A DNA stretch of 39,904 bases from Paludibacteraceae bacterium (GTDB taxonomy: Bacteria; Bacteroidota; Bacteroidia; Bacteroidales; Paludibacteraceae), in assembly GCA_024399835.1 (NCBI GenBank), contig JAKSNK010000016.1:1-39904 (forward strand), read 5' to 3'. Made by a program: the position numbers and the translations under genes. The notes beneath the pieces are model-generated. The model did no database searches. It worked only from the letters and a program-made list of their open reading frames with translations, and was not told the origin of the DNA. This document shows, one piece after another, positions 1 to 8,231 of the stretch. The first letter of the stretch is position 1; each line of letters starts with the position of its first letter.

Positions 1-50
1 AATATCTCTAAATTGCATTCCCTATTTTTTATGCCTATTCTTTGCGACTG

Positions 51-82
51 CAAAGATACAAAGATTTTTTGATATACACAAA
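51..82 (-). promoter_or_regulatory. promoter reading out of the left edge
   Basis: On the minus strand TTTG (complement of 79-82), a 20-bp spacer and TATCTTTG (complement of 51-58) match the Bacteroidota promoter form. The gene it drives would lie to the left of the window. Confidence 0.65.
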
Positions 83-101
83 TTATTCTTCTCTAAACTG
101 T

Positions 102-115
102 CGGCGCTTGCGCCG
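102..115. terminator. GC-rich hairpin after the surface-protein gene
   Basis: CGGCGCTTGCGCCG is a self-complementary hairpin placed 4 bp past the end of the minus-strand surface-protein gene. No T-run follows, so terminator function is an inference. A CTCTAAA heptamer like those at 33980 sits beside it. Confidence 0.35.
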
Positions 116-118
116 TTC

Positions 119-1195
119 TCACTCCACAATCAACCGATACATATAAACCCCAAACTTCGCCTCAAACACCGTATCATTTACCATGGTCACCTCTCGCGGA
201 TTGTCTTTTACCCCGTCCGACCAACCGTCAAAGTAATAACACGGGTCCTTCGGAGTGGCACTTATCGTGGCGGTGGTGCCTGCACGCACATCTGATTGCG
301 AACCGTTTACCGAACCGTAATCCGGCTGCTCCGTCTCCACGGTCAAAATGTATTCGTCTATATGACTGTGAACCAACCGAACAGACAAACCGAAATCGCG
401 GTGACCGTTTCCGGACGAGTCGTAATTGGAACCGGAAAAGGAGAAGTTGTAGGAGTTGCCGGCATTGTAGTAGCAGGACGAACTGTAGTAACCATGTTGC
501 TGTACACCGTTCAATGTCGTCACATTGCGGAAACCGGCTGCCGGCAGAAAGACGGCACTGGCTGCTTCCATCTGAGCCCACTGGGTTGCCGTATAGACAT
601 TGGCGTTATAGTTAGTTGTGCCACCCGGAGTGAAGGACAGGCCGGCAGGCAACTTCCATTTATCGGGCAGAAAAACCAAACCTTTCACGCCGGCAACGGT
701 GGCTTTGCCCATTAACTTGTCGGCGTTGGGGCGATTCTTGCATAGGTAGGTCCATTCCGTGGGGGTTAATAGGCGCCATGTGCCGGCAGGGTCGGTGCCG
801 ATAGTGTTATACAAACCCCAATCGTACATAGTGCCTGTGATGTCTTTTTCGCCATCACCAAAACTGCCGCCGGTCATATAGGGATTCTTGCCGTTGTATC
901 CACTGGTGCCCCAGCCGAATAGGTCTATCCAACCCGTGTAAGTGGCAGATATATTGGCATTTCCGTCACCTATATAGTCATATTGATGTTCGGCAAAGCG
1001 CCATGTGTTGGTTGATGCCTGATACTGCAAGTTGCCGGGGGCAAACAGTATCATCTGTGTCTCCGAGATAGAGAAACCCTTTCGTCCACCGTATGCCCCT
1101 ATAGCGACTAACAATAGGCCAATCAGTGTTATTCCTTTACGTACCTCTTTTCTTATCTCTCTGCTAATCTCTTTTCTTACCTCTTTACGCTTCAT
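119..1195 (-). CDS. FISUMP-like surface protein with InlB-type repeat
   Basis: 358 aa, probably exported. The N-terminus has a very basic n-region and a hydrophobic stretch (GITLIGLLLVAIGAYG) that reads as a signal peptide or anchor. The middle (about 35-280) resembles the Fibrobacter-major-paralogous/FGE-like fold: WRLLTPTEW, LPAAGFR, GYYSSSCYY and DFGLSVRLV correspond to the WRLPTxxEW and GxxVRxV signatures of that group. The C-terminus (about 285-350) is one divergent InlB B-repeat (YYFDGWSDG, then NDTVFEAKF). Such proteins are secreted or surface-bound, with unknown ligands. The ATG at 1195 is chosen over an upstream in-frame TTG at 1219 because the TTG lies inside the -7 promoter box. 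No C-terminal secretion-sorting domain is seen. Confidence 0.7.
   Translation of the reverse strand: MKRKEVRKEISREIRKEVRKGITLIGLLLVAIGAYGGRKGFSISETQMILFAPGNLQYQASTNTWRFAEHQYDYIGDGNANISATYTGWIDLFGWGTSGYNGKNPYMTGGSFGDGEKDITGTMYDWGLYNTIGTDPAGTWRLLTPTEWTYLCKNRPNADKLMGKATVAGVKGLVFLPDKWKLPAGLSFTPGGTTNYNANVYTATQWAQMEAASAVFLPAAGFRNVTTLNGVQQHGYYSSSCYYNAGNSYNFSFSGSNYDSSGNGHRDFGLSVRLVHSHIDEYILTVETEQPDYGSVNGSQSDVRAGTTATISATPKDPCYYFDGWSDGVKDNPREVTMVNDTVFEAKFGVYMYRLIVE
1139..1186 (-). repeat. four 12-bp tandem repeats in the signal region
   Basis: Four diverged 12-bp units of the form AAAGAGRTAAGA encode the peptide repeats KEVR, KEIS, REIR and KEVR of the basic n-region of the surface protein. This is a coding microsatellite. 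Confidence 0.6.
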
Positions 1196-1216
1196 ATCCT
1201 CTCCCAAATTCGACTG

Positions 1217-1248
1217 CAAATATACAACAAAAATTTGGCATACGCAAA
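1217..1248 (-). promoter_or_regulatory. promoter of the surface-protein gene
   Basis: TTTG (complement of 1245-1248), 20-bp spacer and TATATTTG (complement of 1217-1224). The 26 bp at 1212-1237 are identical to the mreB promoter region at 33713-33738. Confidence 0.75.
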
Positions 1249-1661
1249 CTATTTGGGCACGAAATAGATTTTTAATCTATAATTATACGATTTTAGGTGG
1301 TTTGTAGGTGCTTGCACATAAAAAACTACCTAAAAACGGATAAAGGAAGATGTTGGTCTTGTGCCCAAATGTATGCGTATGTTAATAAGGACGAGGACTA
1401 CCATTGGGGGGAAAGACGCTCTGCGTCTGGCAGCTTGCCCAAGGTACTAAAAATTTTTGGAATACGCAAATCATTTTGTAAAATGATGAAATAATCATCG
1501 TTCGTCTATCTCGACACCAACGATATACGAACGATGACCGAACGATACACGGAGGGTGAATTTTGGGTGTTTTTGGGGGGCAAAATCCTTGGTTTTGGCA
1601 GTGATTGAGTGGTCGCGATGTGGTCACGAAATACACCCGCGCTTTACCCGTCCCATTCGAA
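1249..1661. other. intergenic stretch with orphan promoter and hairpins
   Basis: No convincing gene. It holds a minus-strand promoter-like match at 1439-1470 (TTTG, 20 bp, TACCTTGG with one mismatch); a 7-bp hairpin at 1264-1280; AGACGC/GCGTCT around 1414-1428; a palindrome ATCATTTT-gt-AAAATGAT at 1470-1487; and an 11-bp inverted repeat TCATCGTTCGT (1495-1505) / ACGAACGATGA (1527-1537) that may terminate the Fic transcript. A short minus-strand RNA from about 1432 is possible but unproven. Confidence 0.4.
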
Positions 1662-2705
1662 TTATTTCTTTATATATGAGCGATTGCGGTTGGCTCCTTT
1701 TTGCTCCAGATAGCCGAAGGCAGTTAGTTGGCGGAGATAACGTTTGGCGGTAGTATCGGCATACCCAAATTTGGAAACTAACTGCTCCGTCGTGATTTCA
1801 TCTTTATCTGTCATCCATTCCACAATATCGGCCAATTTATTTGCCAAAGAGGGTTTTATTGACCATTTATCGACCATTTCTTGTGATATTTGGACTTTAT
1901 CGACCACTTTCTCTGCCGTTGATAATTGGAATTGGTCGATATCTTGTTGAAGATGTTCACAATGCAGTTGATGCATACAATCAATAAAGATTTGTATATC
2001 TTCTTGCTCGCGCGCATCAATCAACGCTTGAATATATTGCGCCTTGTCTTGTTTGAGTACCTTTGTGGGGAGTACACCAAATTCTGTTTGAAGCAGATTC
2101 ATCAGCAAACGGCTGGTGCGCCCGTTACCGTCTGCCCAAGGGTGAATAGTGACCAACTCAAAATGTGCCCAATAACTAAGTTCGTAAATAGCACAAATGT
2201 CGGTAGAATCTATCTTGGCGCGACGACGATTCAGCTCTTCGCAGAATGCTTGTAATTTAGCGGGGACTTTCAAATAAGACATATAGGATTTACCGCCCAA
2301 TCCTGCTGTAACATTCAGCAAACGCAGTTCGCCTTTAGCCGCAGAGAAACTGCCACCTATAGCATTATACTCGTTTCCTGTATGAGCCATCACTTTAGAG
2401 GCAAGCAATATCAGCCAATCCACCGTGATGGGCTTATGCTCTTTTATCCAAGTGCGCCCATATTCGTATGCCACTTTCAGGTCAAGGTTCATCATCTGCT
2501 CCACCATTGTACGCTTGGACGAAGTGATACCTTCGTCAAATAGCAACTGTGCCTCTATCTCTGTTACGGTAGAGCCCTCGATGGCAGTAGAGTGTGTGAT
2601 GATAGAGTACAAATAGAATTTATCGTAATCTATTTGATCCGATATACCCAACTCTTGATGTTTCTGCAAAAGGGTTAGTAATGCGTTATAGGTGTTATTG
2701 TTCAT
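1662..2705 (-). CDS. Fic family protein (class II, self-inhibited) with C-terminal winged helix
   Basis: 347 aa. Fic proteins transfer AMP (or related groups) from nucleotides onto target hydroxyls. The full core motif HPWADGNGR is at residues 188-196, with the catalytic His at 188. The inhibitory motif S/TxxxE(G/N) is at residues 39-44 (STAIEG), before the Fic core, which is the class II arrangement where one protein restrains itself. The C-terminus (about 280-347) looks like a winged helix-turn-helix (TTEQLVSKFGYADTTAKRYL), so it may bind DNA. The gene starts 72 bp after the helicase-nuclease gene on the same strand with no promoter box between, so the two are probably co-transcribed. The target is unknown; many such Fic proteins sit in accessory or defence regions. 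Confidence 0.85.
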   Translation of the reverse strand: MNNNTYNALLTLLQKHQELGISDQIDYDKFYLYSIITHSTAIEGSTVTEIEAQLLFDEGITSSKRTMVEQMMNLDLKVAYEYGRTWIKEHKPITVDWLILLASKVMAHTGNEYNAIGGSFSAAKGELRLLNVTAGLGGKSYMSYLKVPAKLQAFCEELNRRRAKIDSTDICAIYELSYWAHFELVTIHPWADGNGRTSRLLMNLLQTEFGVLPTKVLKQDKAQYIQALIDAREQEDIQIFIDCMHQLHCEHLQQDIDQFQLSTAEKVVDKVQISQEMVDKWSIKPSLANKLADIVEWMTDKDEITTEQLVSKFGYADTTAKRYLRQLTAFGYLEQKGANRNRSYIKK

Positions 2706-2777
2706 ATTCTTAGTGTTTTATCCCTTTCTAATTATCTCTTTTTCGTTTTCGGTTAGTCCATAGAGGTTGTAATTTTA

Positions 2778-5714
2778 TTACTCTATGTTCATCCACTCTT
2801 TTATTTGCTCAATACACCAAGGGAGTTCATCACGAACCTGCTGCACCCAAAAACGACGGATATCCCATCCTTGTTGAAGGAGTGTTTGATTACGTAATTG
2901 ATCATTATAACAGAGTTCATTATCCCATGTTTGGTGATACATTGCTCCATCAACCTCTATGTCTAATTTCTTATTTTTATAGAATAAAGCCAAATCAAGA
3001 TAATATTTATCCACATGATACTGAGCCGTTACCGGAATACCTGCATCAGAAAGAGCTTGCTGGAGAATGTGTTCCCATTCAGATGATTCAACTGGTGCAT
3101 TTTCTCCATGACTATATTCTGCAAAGTGTTCCAAATAACTAACACCACAATGTTTACAATAATTTTTATCTCCAACAGTGACCAGCAATGAACGGGCTCG
3201 AGTGATGGCAACGTTAAACAGGTTTCCTGTGGATTTAAGGAAAGACAAACTTTGTGGTGCTGCTCCGTTAGATACTACTGGTGAGAAAATTATCACATCG
3301 CGTTCATCGCCTTGAAATTTATGGACAGTATCAATAAGAATTTGGTTATGCAATTCGAGTGAATTACGTAATTCGCTATCTCCCTCCAACGCACGCATAA
3401 TCATTTCGGCTTGTAAATGGAAGGGCGTAGTGACACCAATGCTACCCTCAAAATGCATATCCTCTGTTAGGTGTCGTAGCATACGTATGATACCCTGTAC
3501 CTCTTGTGTATTGTATGCACCTCCTTTGTCGGGACGAATAGTTTGCCCCTTAATATTCATCCATTGCATACCAAGGATTGGCCCTTTTTCATTTTCGGGT
3601 GAATTCAGGTAACGGTAATCTGTAGCAACACGCAGTGAATTAGCATAAAATTCTTGGTTAGAGAATTGGATAATATCCATGAAACTACGATGATGGTCAC
3701 GTAGCTGGATTATGCATTCAGAAGGAACAACGCTCTCTGCAAGGTCATATATAGAATTAGCACGATACGACCAACGAGCATCATCTATACCATTAGATGC
3801 CATAAGCGATAAATCCGTTTGTTTATTCAATAAACAGATATGATTTAATTGTTGCTTATCACCGATAACAACAACACGTTTAGCGCGCATCAACAATGGA
3901 ATCATTGAAGCAATATCACATTGACTTGCTTCATCAATAATGAGCATATCGTAAAATCCTTCTACAAAAGGAATACGACGACGCGCAGAAAGAGATGTAA
4001 TAGCACTAATAGGTATCAATTTCTTGAGTACAGATGGCATATCATCTACTTTGTCATGCTCAAGCATACTCAAATAGTGATGAAGTACCTGACGATTTTC
4101 TTGATTATAATCGCGTATATGCTGATCCAACCAATATTGCCAAAATTGAGTGGCTTTACACTGTAACTGAGAATGATCACGTAGCAACACTTGATCTAAC
4201 TGTTCTAAAGATGCAGATTCTCGTAGTTGACGCAGAAGAAAATTATAGTCAGCAATTTGTTTGAGGTCTGAGAGTAATTCTTGGCAAATTAAATCATAGT
4301 GTGTCCTTTCCCGTTCAGACATCGTATTTGTTGCTACGAGATCTTTTTTGAAAGGTTGCATTGCAGCATTAAGACTATTAATTGCAGAAAGAAGACGTTC
4401 TTGGTTTTTTGCTTTATAACGAGATTTAAAGATGCGATTTATTAAACTTCTTGGAGCTTGTAATGACTGCTCATACGACATATAGAAATTTTTATATGCC
4501 TGCTCAAGAGTATTTACAAGACCATCTGACAAAGAACCAAAATAGTGTGGATATTTATCGCGAAGCACTTCGGTCTTTTGCTCCATTTCATCCATCTTAT
4601 TGCGAAGATTAACAATCTCCATTTTTTGCTTTAGATGAAGAACGTAAGCTTTATATAAGTCTATGTATTGTTGCTGATAAGATAAGTCTGGTTGTTCTTT
4701 GGATTTTGCTTTTTCCCATTGTTGAGCATAGTCCGTAAGACATTGTTTAGCGCTTTTCTCATAGCGCAGAACTATAGGTAAAGACTTATTTAAGCGATTC
4801 ACCCTATCGACTACCACATTAACAGCATTATTATTTTTACTCGTAAAAAGAACTGATTGTCCGTTAATAGCAGCGTTAATAAGTAAATTAGCAACGACTT
4901 GTGTTTTACCAGTTCCCGGAGGACCCGCAATAAGTGTCACGTCTGATAAAAGGGCTGTGCGGACAGCTTCTTTTTGTTCTGCATTAAGAGGCAGTACTTC
5001 AAGAATGGCAACTTTTTCTTGTGTGGGGTGATGTACCTTGTTATTACGAATTTTCCATAGAATAGAGTTACAAATAGTGGAGTCATCACATAGACTGAGT
5101 TGTGCTAATTCATTACTCAAGCCAATAGTATAAGGAGTAGGTTCTTTCGCAATGAGAAGGGCACGATTGAGAATGCCATCCGGATAATTAGGTTGGATGG
5201 CTCCCTTACGCAGTTCCGCTGGATTAAGGTCATCTAGCCATTCCCAATTTGGACGAATAGAACGCAATAACGAAACAACACCCAATAGATTTTCTGTTGT
5301 GTTTGTATTGGACGATATTCCTAGTTCCGATTCCAACTGACGAAGTTCGAATATATTCTCCGTTTTTTCATTTGTGGAATAGCGGTCTATTATGTCTTTA
5401 TTTAATGCAAGTTCTTGATCAATAGTATATCCTCTTTTCCCTTTTCGTGTCCCATCATTGAACGTAAGATGAAGAATGAACAGAGGCGAGAGATTGTCAC
5501 CAACCTTCAAAATTGGGTAGCCAATTAATAAATCGTTCTCTTTCTCACGATTATTATCTAAAAAAACTGCAATATCAGATAGTTTTAATGCACTGTCATT
5601 TAACCACGGCAGTTCGATAAAAGAAGTTGGATTCTTTAATGACACGCGCAGCGTTGTGTTATTTTCTAACTCAATGCAACTGATGTAATATCTACAAAGG
5701 TTTTGTAGGGTCAT
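2778..5714 (-). CDS. Upf1-like SF1 helicase fused to a C-terminal MTES_1575/Vsr-like nuclease
   Basis: 978 aa, AT-rich compared with the neighbouring core genes. Superfamily 1 helicase motifs: Walker A GPPGTGKT (264-271), Walker B IIDEAS (592-597), motif III GDKQQL (618-623), then TVHKFQGDERDVIIF and FNVAITRARSLL near 830-870. A long, mostly helical insert (about 340-570) separates motifs I and II. The last 90 residues resemble the DUF559/REase_MTES_1575 PD-(D/E)XK fold (YYLDLALFYKNKKLDIEVDG, then a conserved late RRFW). The architecture suggests ATP-driven movement on nucleic acid coupled to cleavage, as in several phage-defence helicases. It heads a unit with the Fic gene. The exact defence class is not assigned. 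Confidence 0.8.
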   Translation of the reverse strand: MTLQNLCRYYISCIELENNTTLRVSLKNPTSFIELPWLNDSALKLSDIAVFLDNNREKENDLLIGYPILKVGDNLSPLFILHLTFNDGTRKGKRGYTIDQELALNKDIIDRYSTNEKTENIFELRQLESELGISSNTNTTENLLGVVSLLRSIRPNWEWLDDLNPAELRKGAIQPNYPDGILNRALLIAKEPTPYTIGLSNELAQLSLCDDSTICNSILWKIRNNKVHHPTQEKVAILEVLPLNAEQKEAVRTALLSDVTLIAGPPGTGKTQVVANLLINAAINGQSVLFTSKNNNAVNVVVDRVNRLNKSLPIVLRYEKSAKQCLTDYAQQWEKAKSKEQPDLSYQQQYIDLYKAYVLHLKQKMEIVNLRNKMDEMEQKTEVLRDKYPHYFGSLSDGLVNTLEQAYKNFYMSYEQSLQAPRSLINRIFKSRYKAKNQERLLSAINSLNAAMQPFKKDLVATNTMSERERTHYDLICQELLSDLKQIADYNFLLRQLRESASLEQLDQVLLRDHSQLQCKATQFWQYWLDQHIRDYNQENRQVLHHYLSMLEHDKVDDMPSVLKKLIPISAITSLSARRRIPFVEGFYDMLIIDEASQCDIASMIPLLMRAKRVVVIGDKQQLNHICLLNKQTDLSLMASNGIDDARWSYRANSIYDLAESVVPSECIIQLRDHHRSFMDIIQFSNQEFYANSLRVATDYRYLNSPENEKGPILGMQWMNIKGQTIRPDKGGAYNTQEVQGIIRMLRHLTEDMHFEGSIGVTTPFHLQAEMIMRALEGDSELRNSLELHNQILIDTVHKFQGDERDVIIFSPVVSNGAAPQSLSFLKSTGNLFNVAITRARSLLVTVGDKNYCKHCGVSYLEHFAEYSHGENAPVESSEWEHILQQALSDAGIPVTAQYHVDKYYLDLALFYKNKKLDIEVDGAMYHQTWDNELCYNDQLRNQTLLQQGWDIRRFWVQQVRDELPWCIEQIKEWMNIE

Positions 5715-5783
5715 GCAAACGATACTTAGCTGATTTTAGGATTATTCAATGATGTTGAGTAATATTGTTTATTTTTCTACCTG

Positions 5784-5791
5784 CAAAGGTA
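5784..5791 (-). promoter_or_regulatory. second -7 box upstream of the helicase gene
   Basis: TACCTTTG on the minus strand, 70 bp before the helicase start. No TTTG at the usual -33 distance, so weaker than the box at 5849. Confidence 0.4.
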
Positions 5792-5848
5792 CTACTTCAA
5801 ATTGTTATTTTTTGGGTGTCACTTAGTGGATGTTTTTAATTTCGCCCA

Positions 5849-5880
5849 CAAAGATACTAAAAATTTCTGGGATTAGCAAA
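5849..5880 (-). promoter_or_regulatory. promoter of the helicase-Fic unit
   Basis: Minus-strand TTTG (complement of 5877-5880), 20-bp spacer, TATCTTTG (complement of 5849-5856). It would give a leader of about 130 nt before the helicase start at 5714. Confidence 0.65.
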
Positions 5881-5956
5881 TATTTCTGCATTTTGCCTAA
5901 AAATCGCCTACTACAGGAGGACCATTCGGCACACTTTTTGCAGTTGCATCTGTAAA

Positions 5957-5972
5957 TCGGCCACGGGGCCGA
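5957..5972 (+). other. leader hairpin before the PTPS-like gene
   Basis: TCGGCC-ACGG-GGCCGA, a perfect 6-bp GC-rich stem, ends 36 bp before the PTPS-like start. No preQ1 or other known riboswitch consensus was recognised around it. Confidence 0.45.
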
Positions 5973-6008
5973 CTGAACCTAATCATTAACTTCTAAATTA
6001 TTTGTTTT

Positions 6009-6572
6009 ATGAGAAGTCAAACTACTTTTGATTTGCAGTATGCCCATCGTTTCTATGGTTTTAAGGGCGAGGCGCAGTACCTGCACGGACACACCGGTAC
6101 ACTTACCATCGAGGTAGAGGATACCATCAACGAAGGGGTGAATATGGTTTTCCCCTGTAACGAAATCAAAAAGACAGCTTGGAACGTGTTACGTAACTTC
6201 GACCACGCTCTTATTCTGCGTGAAGATGATCCGCTCTTACCTGCTGTTGTAGATGTTTACACCAAGCAGGGCATTCGTCACGGCCACCCGCAGAACACGA
6301 TGAAAGGAGAGGCATTTAAGACGTCCTTGGCAACGGCCTACCCCGATTGCCGTTTGGTGGTAACCAGAGAAACAATGACGGTAGAAGGGTTTATCAAAAT
6401 CGTCTATGAATTATTGAAGGACAAACTCAAGATTGCCAAGATTACCTTCACCAGCGGTGACAATACCGCTTCTGCTTGCTTTGAACCACGCGGTTCACAG
6501 GACCGCTGCCCACTGTGTGGCATTGCGCTCAACGAGCAGGGGTTCTGCCCTAAATGCGGCTACAAAAAGTAA
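6009..6572 (+). CDS. divergent 6-pyruvoyl-tetrahydropterin synthase / QueD-like protein with zinc ribbon
   Basis: 187 aa. PTPS/QueD enzymes act on dihydroneopterin triphosphate with a zinc ion held by three histidines. The three are present (H13 in YAHRF; H26 and H28 in LHGH), and a DH pair is in FDHALIL. The cysteine normally four residues before the first His of HGH is Ala22, and the usual pterin-anchoring Glu near the end of the domain is not in its expected place (SGDNTASACFE). The C-terminus (167-183) adds a zinc ribbon, CPLCG then CPKCG, absent from ordinary QueD. The fold is well supported, but standard QueD or PTPS-I chemistry is doubtful. No other queuosine genes are nearby. Confidence 0.7.
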   Translation: MRSQTTFDLQYAHRFYGFKGEAQYLHGHTGTLTIEVEDTINEGVNMVFPCNEIKKTAWNVLRNFDHALILREDDPLLPAVVDVYTKQGIRHGHPQNTMKGEAFKTSLATAYPDCRLVVTRETMTVEGFIKIVYELLKDKLKIAKITFTSGDNTASACFEPRGSQDRCPLCGIALNEQGFCPKCGYKK

Positions 6573-6611
6573 TAAGTCCCAATATCATTTCTGCACGGTC
6601 GTTTGCTCATT

Positions 6612-6623
6612 GCACGGCCGTGC
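6612..6623. terminator. palindrome after the PTPS-like gene
   Basis: GCACGGCCGTGC is a perfect 12-bp palindrome 40 bp past the stop codon, followed only by TTTAATG. Possible weak terminator. Confidence 0.3.
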
Positions 6624-6646
6624 TTTAATGTAAATTTCCCTAAAAA

Positions 6647-6678
6647 CTTGCGTATATCGAAAAAAAACTGTATCTTTG
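6647..6678 (+). promoter_or_regulatory. promoter of the CDF transporter gene
   Basis: CTTG (6647-6650), 20-bp spacer starting CGTATATC, TATCTTTG (6671-6678). It places transcription start near 6686 and so excludes the in-frame ATG at 6603. Confidence 0.75.
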
Positions 6679-6704
6679 CAGTGATTTTTGATAGGGATAT
6701 TACT

Positions 6705-7607
6705 ATGCGAAAAAATAGTCGGGAAAAACAAATTGCCAATGTAACTATCTGTGGAGCAGGAGTTAACCTGTTACTCACCATAGCCAAAATGGCTGCCGGA
6801 GTTTGGGGACACAGCGCAGCTATGGTCGCCGATGCCGTACACTCACTCTCTGACCTCATCAGCGACTTTGTCGTACTCGTAATGGTACACATAGCCGGAC
6901 AAGATACCGACAAAAATCACGACTACGGGCATGGCAAATTTGAAACACTTGCTACCGTGGCTGTCGCCCTATTACTGCTCGTCGTGGGCGGTAGGTTGAT
7001 AGCACATGGTATAGAGCAGATTCGCTATGTGGCACAGGGAGGCACCTTAGCCCGTCCCGGCATGATAGCCCTTTGGGCTGCACTCGTCTCAATCATTACC
7101 AAAGAAATACTTTACCAATGGACCGCCCATGTGGGACGGCAGGTCAACAGTCAAGCCGTCATCGCCAACGCTTGGCACCACCGCAGCGACGCCCTATCGT
7201 CCATTGGCGCCCTCATAGGTATAGGCGGTGCTATTCTGTTAGGCGGTAAATGGACCGTGCTGGACCCTATTGTGGGGTGCGTCATCAGCGTGGTTATCAT
7301 CGCGGTGGCCGTTAAGATGTTGCTGCCGGCACTGAGCGAACTGACCGAAGCGTCCCTGTCCGACGAGGTTGAGCAACACATCACCCAATTAGCCACCGCC
7401 GTCAGCGGCGTGGAAGATGTGCATAACCTCAAAACACGACGCAGCGGACCTAACATCATCATTGACCTGCACATCGTGGTAAATGGCGAAAAAACAGTAC
7501 GCGAAGCACACGACATAACCATCGACATCGAAAATGCCTTGCGCAATGAATTTGGCGAAGAAACACAAATATCTATTCACGTCGAACCCGACAAAAATGC
7601 AAAATAA
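6705..7607 (+). CDS. cation diffusion facilitator family transporter
   Basis: 300 aa inner-membrane metal/proton antiporter that exports divalent metals such as Zn, Fe or Mn. About six membrane segments lie in residues 12-210. Metal-site motifs of the family are present: ADAVHSLSDLISD in TM2 and HHRSDALSS in TM5. The C-terminal cytoplasmic dimerisation domain spans about 215-300 (VEDVHNLKTRR, HIVVNG, ISIHVEP). The ATG at 6705 is used because the promoter lies between it and an in-frame ATG at 6603. The metal cannot be told from these motifs. Confidence 0.9.
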   Translation: MRKNSREKQIANVTICGAGVNLLLTIAKMAAGVWGHSAAMVADAVHSLSDLISDFVVLVMVHIAGQDTDKNHDYGHGKFETLATVAVALLLLVVGGRLIAHGIEQIRYVAQGGTLARPGMIALWAALVSIITKEILYQWTAHVGRQVNSQAVIANAWHHRSDALSSIGALIGIGGAILLGGKWTVLDPIVGCVISVVIIAVAVKMLLPALSELTEASLSDEVEQHITQLATAVSGVEDVHNLKTRRSGPNIIIDLHIVVNGEKTVREAHDITIDIENALRNEFGEETQISIHVEPDKNAK

Positions 7608-7618
7608 ATGACAATTTA

Positions 7619-7650
7619 TTTGCGTATGTGAAAATTTTTATGTACTTTTG
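7619..7650 (+). promoter_or_regulatory. promoter of the DUF5606-nif3 unit
   Basis: TTTG (7619-7622), 20-bp spacer beginning CGTATGTG, TACTTTTG (7643-7650), 17 bp before the start codon. Confidence 0.75.
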
Positions 7651-7667
7651 CAAAAAATTATACTACT

Positions 7668-8204
7668 ATGCTGAAGAATATACTTGCTATTACAGGCAAA
7701 CCCGGATTGTACAAACTGATTAACCACGGCAATAATATGCTTATCGTGGAGTCCCTCTTGGACGGCAAACGTATGCCTACCTACGGTCGCGACAAAATCA
7801 TTTCTCTCGCCGATATATCTATGTTCACTATGGACGAAGACCTGCCTTTGAGCGAAGTGCTGACACGTTTAGGCAAGAAAGAAGGACTAAAAGTCAGTTC
7901 GATTGATGCCAAAAAGGCCGATAACGATGCTCTGCGCGCTTACTTCGCCAGTTTCGTTCCTAACTACGATGTGGACCGCGTCTATCCGAGCGATATTCGC
8001 AAACTCGTTCTGTGGTACAATATCCTCATTAATGCCGGCATCACCGATTTTACCGTGGAAGAGGAAGAAAACCAAGAACAGGTAAAAGAGAACAAAGAGC
8101 AAAAAACAGATAACAAAAAAGCTGTTGCCAAACAAGCCGTTAAAACCCAAAAAGCAGCCGGAAAAGCTTCTGCCAAAACAGGAGTCGGAGCCAAGAAGGG
8201 GTAA
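7668..8204 (+). CDS. DUF5606 domain protein
   Basis: 178 aa, a conserved Bacteroidota family with no assigned biochemical role. The N-terminus MLKNILAITGKPGLYKLI and the motif MPTYGRDKIISLADISMFT mark the DUF5606 domain. Residues 85-130 (FVPNYDVDRVYPSDIRKLVLWYN as a region) form the second conserved part. The last 45 residues are a low-complexity Lys/Ala/Glu/Gln tail, probably disordered. It has its own promoter, and the nif3 gene begins within 10 bp of its stop, so the two form an operon. Confidence 0.85.
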   Translation: MLKNILAITGKPGLYKLINHGNNMLIVESLLDGKRMPTYGRDKIISLADISMFTMDEDLPLSEVLTRLGKKEGLKVSSIDAKKADNDALRAYFASFVPNYDVDRVYPSDIRKLVLWYNILINAGITDFTVEEEENQEQVKENKEQKTDNKKAVAKQAVKTQKAAGKASAKTGVGAKKG

Positions 8205-8207
8205 TGG

Positions 8208-8231
8208 TTGACAATGCATAATGCACGATTG
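8208..8231. repeat. dispersed repeat copy A (start of nif3)
   Basis: TTGACAATGCATAATGCACG is one of four copies in the window of a family built on GACAATGCACAATGCAC. The start codon of the nif3 gene (8214) lies inside it. Confidence 0.6.

Noticed and set aside
1297-1494. 65-aa plus-strand reading frame
   Set aside because: It crosses the hairpins and the minus-strand promoter-like element; no domain, and a composition typical of chance translation.
5930-6008. preQ1 or other riboswitch before the PTPS-like gene
   Set aside because: Only a simple hairpin (5957-5972) is visible; the conserved bases of preQ1 classes were not found.
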